Shown one piece after another: positions 56,235 to 64,000 of a DNA stretch of 64,000 nucleotides. Origin of the DNA: Cephalopachus bancanus (Eukaryota; Chordata; Mammalia; Primates; Tarsiidae); assembly GCA_027257055.1 (NCBI GenBank), contig JAPVLO010000233.1, positions 3,472,001-3,536,000 on the forward strand, in the 5' to 3' direction. How positions within the stretch are numbered: position 1 is the first letter of the stretch; each line of letters opens with the position of its first letter. The notes beneath the pieces were generated by a model that saw only the letters and a program-made list of their open reading frames with translations, did not search any database and had not been told where the DNA came from. Both the position numbers and the translations under genes were made by a program.

Positions 56235-57394
56235 AAAAGTTTATGAGCAAAATCCTTTCCTTGAAAGTCTTTCTACTACACAATTTCAAAATCAAAAAAA
56301 CTATTTTTATTTATTTTAACTGAATATAAAAAAGCTAAGACTGGTGTCCACTGTCCTAGCCAACATCCATGCATAATAAAATCACAAATATTTAAAAATC
56401 TATCATAAAACCATCCAGGCAAACAGTATTCAAACGGTTGTATTTCAAATTATCATAAACAGCGCAATAAACAAACTTTATAATCCTTTAAAGCCTCCCT
56501 TTTTATTTTTTTGAGATATAAGCAAAGGCTTAAGTTTATCTTTTACCTTAGGGAAATTCCCCCAAGGAAGATGCCAGCAGCCTCAACACAAAGCCTGAAA
56601 CAGTGAAAGCATGTCTGTTGGTTTCTGAATGTCATGACTGTAATCCTGAGCTTGAACTTCAGTTCTTTCATGCACTCTGCTCCTCCTTTGATTGCCTTCT
56701 CCCTGAGGTCTTCCAACAAGTCGGGGCTGATCAGGAGGGTACCAGCCAGGTACAAGCAAATACCTGAGGACATCGCACCTTCCTGCAGAGCAGAATATCT
56801 ACTTTCTCTCTGCTCGCAGCCCCCAACCTGAGCAGTAGTCAGCGAATGGTTCCTCTTTTGCCTTTTGTTTTTGTGATTTTTAAAACAAAATCAATACAAT
56901 CGAAGAATGCTTGTAAGCAGAAAATAAATACACACATCTATCATTCATAGTGCTTGAAACTCGTAAGCGAAGGTTTATAAACTAAGTCATTTTAATCAAG
57001 AGGAGAATTTGGACTCTTCACAAGTGTAGACACATAACTGAAGGGCACAGAATTCTACTAAATGTTCTCCTCAACTAAGGGGCAGCAGCTTTGGGCCAGG
57101 TAGGTTCTGAGGGTGATGACTGGAGCCTTCTTTGTTTCCCACCTTGAACAGTAAGACACGAAGCCCGTGTGCACAGAAAGGAAAGAGTGGGCCAGTCTGC
57201 AGCCCTCAGGCTTAAGCAGAAGTGAAATAAATTGTTTCCTAAAATATTTATGAGATGCAACATCTGCTAAGATCTTCCCGAAGGAGACTTCTGGTAAAAG
57301 TTAGGCAGCAGAGAGGAACAAAAATCTGGGCAATTCCAAAAAGAAACATGCTCAATTAAAATAACAGTAAATGCTAATAAACATACATGTCAAA
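56235..57394. other. Unique intron, nothing recognised
   Basis: A 76-codon open frame on the minus strand at 56543-56773 was inspected as a possible exon. It lacks convincing splice sites at both ends and is not recognised. Confidence 0.45.
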
Positions 57395-57914
57395 GGCATG
57401 TGTGGGGTGCAGGATGCTAGGATGCTACCCAGAACCACACCCCCTAGTGGACACACCCAGTATAATCCCTGGTCTGTGAATATGAAGGATTTGATCAGGT
57501 TATGTTTTGTGACATAGTTGACATTAAAAATGGGAGATGATCTGGAAGAGCCCAATCACATGAGCCTTTAAAAAACCCACCTTTTTTTTTTTCTTGGCTG
57601 GAGGCAGAAGAGAAAGTCGGAGATTCAAAGCACAAGGAGGATTTGACACACTGCTGCTGGCTTGAAGGTGAAGGACCACACGACAAGGAAAGTGGCAACC
57701 TCTAGTTGTTGAAAGCAGTCCCTGACTACCGGCTGTCAAGCAAAAGGGGACCTCGGTCCTACAACCACAAGGATATGAGTCCTGCCAATGGGCTGAATGA
57801 GCTGGGAAGTGGATTCTTCCCCAGAGCCTGGAGATGAGCTCACTCCATCCAAAGCTTTTATTTCAGCCTTTGAGGCCCTGAGCAGAAAACTCAGCTCTGC
57901 TGTGTATGAGTTGA
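57395..57914 (+). mobile_element. MLT1-like LTR, left part, split by mariner
   Basis: GGGAGATGATCTGGAAGAGCC, GGCAGAAGAGAAAGTCGGAG, CTGCTGCTGGCTTGAAGG and GAAGTGGATTCTTCCCCAGAG are MLT1 landmarks. It is cut at a TA where the mariner enters; the last ~70 bp of the LTR are at 58465-58535. The start is indistinct. Confidence 0.72.
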
Positions 57915-57919
57915 TAAAT
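57863..57919 (+). repeat. 57-bp inverted repeat, left arm
   Basis: CAGCCTTTGAGGCCCTGAGC … TCAGCTCTGCTGTGTATGAG; the complement of 59741-59797 with five mismatches. Lies at the 3' end of the interrupted LTR. Confidence 0.85.
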
Positions 57920-58464
57920 GGGGGGGGGAGGCAAAAAACACAGTGTACTGATGAAAAGCTGTGTATTTATTCTTATATGTAACTTGTCATCTTCAAAGCA
58001 CCCTCATTTGATGCAATACACCTATTGAGATGCTTTTTCCATTGATCAAAACAGTTTTTGAACTCTAATTTTGATGCCTCCTAGTGCTTCTGCCGTTTTT
58101 TTGTTTCACCTCTTCCACATCAGCAGAACGTCTCCTTTTGGGGCCTTTTTTTTTTTTTTAACTCAAACAAACAAAAAAATCGGTTGAACAGGGAGTGTAG
58201 GGCACAAGGGTTGTGCCATTTTCGGTCAAAAACCACTGAACACTAAGCACAGTGTAGGCAGGTGCGTTGTCATGTAGGAAGAACCAGTCACCTGTTTGCT
58301 ACAATTTGGGATGTTTCTTCTGCAATGCAGCCTCCCACAACACTGGTAGCTGGTACACTGATGCTGATGGGTTCCTAGAATACTTACCTAGTGGTGGAAG
58401 CCTGTACTACAAGGGACCTTCCCTCCAAAAGATAATTCCGGGTTTTTTCACATCTCTCCTCATA
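57915..58464 (-). mobile_element. Mariner transposon, internally deleted (copy 3), inside an LTR
   Basis: On the minus strand it runs from CTATGAGGAGAGATGTGAAA to …TTTTTTGCCTCCCCC. The remnant contains HDNAPAYT at the second catalytic Asp and FKNCFDQWKKHLNRC. It interrupts an MLT1-like LTR whose 3' end resumes at 58465 (GGTGTTTTAACCACCTATGT…ACTAATAC), proving insertion. Confidence 0.82.
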
Positions 58465-58535
58465 GGTGTTTTAACCACCTATGTTTGTGGTAAGTTATTA
58501 GGTGGCCACAGAAGTCTCCCACAGACTACTAATAC
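58465..58535 (+). mobile_element. MLT1-like LTR, right end
   Basis: GGTGTTTTAACCACCTATGTTTGTGG through ACTAATAC matches the 3' end of the LTR begun at 57395. Confidence 0.72.
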
Positions 58536-58714
58536 ATCAACCAGGTAGCCATTGCCAATGCTGGTCCAACATGGTGCTGAGTGGAGGTGGCCTCCAGACA
58601 GGGCACCCGCAGGAGAGGGAGGGCAGATTGTAAGTCCCCAACTAGCAGGGTCCAGCAGCCCCAGCCCGTGGACACCTGAGCTTGCCCTGACCCCCTGATG
58701 GAAAGCCTACCACT

Positions 58715-58890
58715 ATATGCTAGATGGTCTTGGAGAAATTTCAGAATTTTTCTAAGTCTAAGTTTCCTCCTCATCTGAAAAATGGGTTCTGGAGAAAATG
58801 AAAGAAAAATCAATAACCTAGATAAAGCATGTAGCAGAGTTCTCACTATGTAGTAGATATTCAAAGAATGTTACCTTCCTTCTTCCAGCC
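58715..58890 (+). mobile_element. MIR, sense
   Basis: CCTCATCTGAAAAATGGGTTC and CATGTAGCAGAGTTCTCACTATGTAGTAG. Confidence 0.6.
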
Positions 58891-60597
58891 TCTTTGCCAA
58901 TCTCCTTTTTCTAAAATACAAAACAAATTATTCCCAGTTGACAACTGGGAATATATATATATATAGAAAGCCCCAGGTCCTTAGAAGATTAAAGAAGGCC
59001 ACTCTCTTCTTCATCTGAAGGTCTTACAACATTGGACTGTTGATCATGCTGTGAATAAGCATGCTGTTTTCTTCCCATGTTGCCTCGAGACATGTGGTCT
59101 CCTCTATCTGGACGCCTTTCTCGCTGGTGGCCATGGTGGGATATCTCATTCTGTTCCTGCAGGGTGAACTCTGTTTCATTCTTTGGCATTCAACCCAGGC
59201 ATCACAACCACAGAAAATTATTCTGGGAAGATTGCAGACAATGGTGATGATATCTCGCCCTGAGGTACCAAAGTCCTCAGCACATAAAGCATACAGTGTG
59301 TGCATGTGCCAAGGGGTGGTATCAGGAGTTTGGACTCCATCCTGAGGGCAACACGAAACCACTAAAGGTTCCGTAAAGGACTGACACGGTCACGTATACA
59401 TGTTTCACACATCAACAAGGCTATAGAGTGGGGAAATGGATTCCAGAGGGACAAGATCAGGGGCAAGGAAAGATTGAGAACCTGGTCAAGTAGGTGGATG
59501 AGACAAAAGAAGGATCCCGCCAAGTGTGTCCCAACACCATCTGGGTGATGGCTAAGGAAATATATGTCCATGGGAGAGAGTACTGGGCTACAGCAACTGT
59601 TATGTAACAATCAAGGCCAGGCAGGAAGAAGGCATCCCCAAGGAGGATTGTTTGGAAGCAAGTGAGAGGGGCCAATATTACAGTTGATGAGCCATCACTG
59701 GCTGGCACATACCTGCTTGGATACGTCTTCAATGGGCTGTATTTATTAGCTCACAAACAGCAGAGCTGAGTTTTCTGCTCAGAGCCTCAAAGGCTGATCT
59801 GGAGCTACTCCAAACCATGTCGGTCCCGAATGAGGTATGAGAAAACTCATTTAAAGCAGAGAAATCTCGTTTACGATCCATGAAGAGCAAACCACAGCAA
59901 TGATAAGCAACTTCATTGTCCCTCGGGATTAGAGATGCTGTTGTCTTTGCCGAATAGCAAACATTTTGAAATGCTGGGATTAAGTCTTCTATTTCTCTTC
60001 TTCTCTCTTTTTAGCCAAGGAAAGACTTACTATCCTATCCTGGTCATATTCTTAACTCCACGTACATGTGTAGACCCTAAGGAGATTTAGGACATGAAAG
60101 CACAAGCACAGTGAGGGCAATTAGAGGCCTTGCCCTGTCCCCTGTTGGTGCTTTGCCCCACTAGTCCCCTCCTGGCTCAGCCCATGTCCCTTTCTGTGAC
60201 CCCTCCGCCCTGAGCTCCATCCCACAGACATACAGGGCTCAGCACCAAGGCTTGCTTCAGTGCCCCGGTCCTGACCCTTGTGCTCCCCTGATAAGCTAGC
60301 CCAGGACGAGGGGTTCCACCATGACCACCAAATTCTGGTGTGTGGCCCCAAGCCACTGTGGACACGGACACAGTCCATGCTGGGCATGGGCTACCCCCCA
60401 GTTCACAGCCCCAACCGCCATTTGACAAACTATACCCCAGCTTCACAGTTGGGTTGCCTAACAAGTACTTTTAATTTCTGGTTTATTTTTTCGATAATAT
60501 GCTCACACTTCAGTTCCTTTCTAGGATGAGGTCTCTGTCACATGGCCCTGCTGCCCAGGTCTGGAGAAACAGGAACTAATATTGACCAGAGAGCGGC
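58891..60597. other. Mostly unique intron; one inverted-repeat arm
   Basis: About 59320-59480 faintly resembles antisense L2. The arm at 59741-59797 is the only clear structure. The 60120-60460 part is GC-rich with overlapping frames on the minus strand and no splice context. Confidence 0.4.
59741..59797 (-). repeat. 57-bp inverted repeat, right arm
   Basis: Partner of 57863-57919. No other LTR sequence is recognisable on either side of it. Confidence 0.85.
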
Positions 60598-60785
60598 CTG
60601 ATGACTGTCAGGTACTTTTATTAAGTGCCTACACGGATGTTTCATTCCATCTGTGCAATCTTCTGCTTATTTTGCAGAAGTAGAAAATAGGGCTAAATCA
60701 TTTGAACCAGGCCAGATTACAAAGGCAGTTAGTGCAGGGTCAGGTTTCAAATTCAAGTTTAATCTGACTCCAGAGCTAGAATACT
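60598..60785 (-). mobile_element. MIR, antisense
   Basis: TATTTTGCAGAAGTAGAAAATAGGG, CAGGCCAGATTACAAAGGCAG and TAATCTGACTCCAGAGCTAG, the complement of a MIR core. Confidence 0.7.
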
Positions 60786-60789
60786 TTCA

Positions 60790-62228
60790 ATAATTCAACA
60801 CACCCTACCCAGGAACTGACGGCTACCCTCAAATCCTGACTATTCAGTGACTGGGCCACTTAGCTCGGCGGTCACCTTCTAGATATCACTATCCTCCCAC
60901 CTGGAGTTCCCGTGACCTTCCAGCCCCTTACCCTCCCACCACAGGCTCTGCCCTCAGACAGGAACTGACTCTGCAAACCATAGAACTGTACTTTCTTGTC
61001 TTCTTCCACTCAGAATGCACTCAGATTCCAGAGGTAAATCCTAGGATCTCAAAAGTTTGTTCCTTAGGGATGTTTGTGGTCTAAGTGTTACTTAGTCTTT
61101 GATTTTATTTTCCAGACAAATGCAAAACCACTGCAGAATGATGCCAGTATTAGAATCAATATTTAACACGGGTGAGTTCTTTAGTTTTGCATGTAAATGA
61201 TCAGAATTCCCATTCGGGAATGAACAGAATGACAGATGGCCCAAAAGGGGCTGCAAGCAATCCCAAGAGAAACCCATCTAACAGAAAATGAAATCCTCAC
61301 TTAATCTTGTCTGAAATGGAAAAGCCCCGGGATTAATCTCAAAAACAAGGCCAAGCCTTATCAAGCCCCCTTCCATACCATGCCCTTTCTGGACCCTTCT
61401 ATCTCTGCCCTTCTCAGAACATGAGCGGTGCCGCCCGCTTGGCTGATCCTGAAATTGCTAGCTTGGTTGCAATTTCAGGTATTTCAAAAAATATTCAGCT
61501 GGGAGCTACTTATTGCTGATGAAAGTGTGCACTGCAGGGAAAAATCATTTCTTTTCTACGCTAAAGGATCCTCAGAACTTGGCATCTTTCAGAGAAAAAA
61601 AAAAGCCCACAGGGTACATTTAATTCAAATAAGCAACTCAGGAAAACAAATTTGTAAAAGTGATGGCATGGGCATTATAACTTTAAAACTATGGAACAGG
61701 AAGGAGAGAGAGAAACCAAGGAAGCAGGTTGCACATGGCTATGTGGTTGTATGACTAGCGTGACTGGCAGTTGTATATTTCTGGATCAAGAGCACAAAGC
61801 GTTGAAAAACCACAGGGTGAGCTGGGGTGGAGGTAATGGGAGCTGGCAGTGTTTTCATATTTCTGTGAAGTGCCCCTCTCCTTCTTGTCACAAGTAAAGA
61901 ATCACTGGGGCACACAAGGAAGCTAAGTGAATTGGAGGTTTAGGGGACAGAGAGGAGCTTACTTTTAAACCAAGATGGGATTGGAAAATTCTTCCTTGAC
62001 AGTATGTTTTTAGAATGGAAATCCCACTGTCTATGCAAATGAAACGCAGAGAAAGCCAAGTGCTTTCGACATGTCTGGCTTCCCCAGAGAAGCAAGCACA
62101 ACCACGTGGCACCAATCTCCCAACTCAGAAGTCTCAATGTTGGTGCTGTACCATGGTCTAGCAAGCCAAATTCATTGCCAAATACCACCACTCATTCCTG
62201 CAGAAAAGATTTCTTAAACCCATTCTCC
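60790..62228. other. Unique intron, nothing recognised
   Basis: Repeat-poor; the open frames at 61428-61754 and 61691-61897 overlap in different frames and are not recognised. Confidence 0.45.
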
Positions 62229-62521
<293 letters not shown>

Positions 62522-62558
62522 TCCATTCTCCTATGTCCAGCAATTCTGCCTCTTTCTT

Positions 62559-62608
62559 GTTTGTTCATTCCTTCATTCACTTACTCATTCATTCATTCAT
62601 TCATCTCA
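62559..62608 (+). repeat. (CATT)n microsatellite
   Basis: TTCATTCCTTCATTCACTTA followed by four or five CATT units, just after an AluJ-like element. Confidence 0.85.
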
Positions 62609-62859
62609 CTCCCTCAACAGAATCGCCTCTGTACCTAAAGAAGACCACAGACTGAAGCCCCAGTGTAGGTAAGCATTTAAAAAAGAAGATATTACACACA
62701 TAATAATGCCTAAAATTATTCACAGTTGGCCATCATTGCAGCCCAAATCCCCCATCCTCATCTTTACCCAACTCCCCCACCTTGCTTTATTTCTTTTCCA
62801 AAGCCCACCTTGCCTTCTAGCATACTGTGTCATTTTCAGGCTATAATGCTTATCTATTT

Positions 62860-63025
62860 ATTAATTTGGTCTCCTCCTGTTAGTCTCAAATCCCTACGGG
62901 GATCTTGTCTATTTTGCTCACTGGTGTATGTCAAGCACCTAGAACTGTGCCGGGTCATGGGAGATTATATTTATAAATATAAATATTTATATTTGGTAAA
63001 TATTTCTGGAACTGATAAATGAATG
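62860..63025 (+). mobile_element. L2/MIR 3' end, sense
   Basis: CTACGGGGATCTTGTCTATTTTGC and CAAGCACCTAGAACTGTGCC, then GGAACTGATAAATGAATG. A palindromic TTTATAAATATAAATATTTA stretch lies near the end. Confidence 0.5.
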
Positions 63026-63029
63026 TGAT

Positions 63030-64000
63030 AAAGCCTGCAGAGAAAAATACAAGAATCTCTAGAAAGAAAACCTATGAGTTCAAACCTAATCTGGACTTGA
63101 AGGAGTTGGAAAGACTCTTCAAGGATGTCACCTTTAAGATGAAACCTGAAAGATGAGGTTAGCTAGAGGAATGCAGAGACAGAGCAGCGTGTGAAAGGCC
63201 CTGTGCTGGAGAGGAAGAATGAACTGGCTGGTGGTCTGAAGGATGGTGTGGTCAGGTTTGGGGGGAAGACAGGCGGTGGAAGAAAGGAGGTTGGATGACT
63301 TTGAATCTGATAAGGAGGCAGAGCCTGGACCATACAGGGCCTGGAGGCTGTGGCAACATATGTGACCTCCGACCTAATAACTATGGAAGTCACTCAAAGG
63401 TTCTAGCTGGAGAGTAACATGACCTGGCGTGCATCCTTCAAAGACCATTCTGGTTGCGGTGTGGAGGGGGCAAAAGTGGTTATGGAGGAAGGCCACATTT
63501 GTATGGTCATCTCAGCATGAAATGATGCTGACTGTGTTAGAAACAGAAGAACAGAAGCAGGAGATACTCAGTAGGTAGAACCGACAAGAATTGGTGACTG
63601 ATTAGCTGTGGTGGAGAAGAAAGTTCTTGCAGATGACATCCAGGTGTTTACCTTAACCAGGAGGACAGCAGTGCCCCTTTTAAGGAATATTCTAGAACAG
63701 ACACAGATTACAGGGAAAGGGGCAGTTCATGCATTCAGCTTTGGGCAAACTGGGTTTCAGAGAATTCGTGTCACCCAGATGGAGATGCTGAGAGAGATGT
63801 TAGATGTCCATTTCCATGTTCCTCTCTCAGGGACACCTACCCAGTCACCCTACTGACAGCATGGCCTCCTCCTACTGTCTGTAACTTCCACTGCCATGTC
63901 AGTCCCCATGTTGGCCTGGTACATGGTGAGGACTCAATAACATTTGTCAAATAAGTGAAAGAATTTGGGAGAGACACTGGGCTGGAGATGGAAAATTGGG
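63030..64000 (-). mobile_element. L2, antisense, runs off the window
   Basis: GATGAAACCTGAAAGATGAGG, GTGTGAAAGGCCCTGTGC, CATACAGGGCCTGGAGGC, GAGAGTAACATGACCTGGCG, CATTCTGGTTGCGGTGTGG and GATGTTAGATGTCC are consecutive antisense L2 landmarks. About 63836-63965 looks like a separate short L2/MIR 3' end; the host resumes at GGAGAGACACTGGGCTGGAG. Confidence 0.75.

Noticed and set aside
56543..56773. Minus-strand frame considered as another exon of the gene
   Set aside because: No convincing acceptor and donor on both sides, and the peptide does not match what I recall of MTUS2.

Overview
The window is nuclear DNA from a primate and is almost all intron. About half of it is recognisable interspersed repeat: roughly 25 Alu elements, one full-length but dead LINE-1, many older L1, L2 and MIR pieces, MaLR-type LTRs, and DNA transposons. 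The Alu elements make it a primate. Most carry a non-human consensus: a poly-T head ending GAGTTGGAGTCTCACTC, AATAAATCAAAAAATTAG in the middle, and CTCAGCCTGTAATCC at the start. There is no typical AluS or AluY, and only a few AluJ-like copies. This points to a primate outside the monkeys and apes. From memory of lemur and galago Alus I lean towards tarsier, but the sequence alone does not settle it.

Only one protein-coding exon can be supported: a 162-bp exon on the minus strand at 34724-34885. It has consensus splice sites and an open, Ser/Pro/Lys-rich frame that I recognise, from memory, as MTUS2 (CAZIP/TIP150, a microtubule plus-end protein). On that reading the whole window lies inside MTUS2, with intron on both sides; upstream exons would lie beyond 64000 and downstream ones before position 1. 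Large introns fit MTUS2, which is a very long gene in human.

Layout. 1-13100: introns with L2/MIR relics, many Alus, an MLT1/MST-like LTR, a mariner copy at 6.6-7.3 kb and a possible regulatory patch near 8.07 kb. 13.1-16.3 kb: old L1 material including a GC-rich L1 5' UTR-like block. 16.3-22.7 kb: the full-length L1, inserted into an older antisense L1. 22.9-30 kb: Alus, L2, a (CA)n array and a cluster of palindromes at 27.36-28.22 kb. 30.3-34.2 kb: old L1s. 34.7 kb: the exon. 35-44.7 kb: unique intron, L1 fragments and LTRs. 44.7-64 kb: unique intron, L1MA, L2 on both strands, Alus, and an LTR split by a mariner insertion at 57.4-58.5 kb.

The most unusual property is a set of local non-tandem duplications, mostly inverted, that ordinary transposition does not explain: 10.46/12.41 kb (direct), 27.36-27.57 kb (hairpin), 27.72/28.17 kb (inverted), 31.53/32.86 kb (direct, 49 bp identical), 39.09/40.67 kb (inverted, internal L1 without a tail), 54.97/55.90 kb (inverted, crossing an Alu-flank junction) and 57.86/59.74 kb (inverted). 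They look like templated insertions from replication template switching. I found no CRISPR array, tRNA, rRNA or operon. All repeat family names come from memory of consensus sequences, not from a database search, and boundaries without target-site duplications are good to roughly 10-50 bp.
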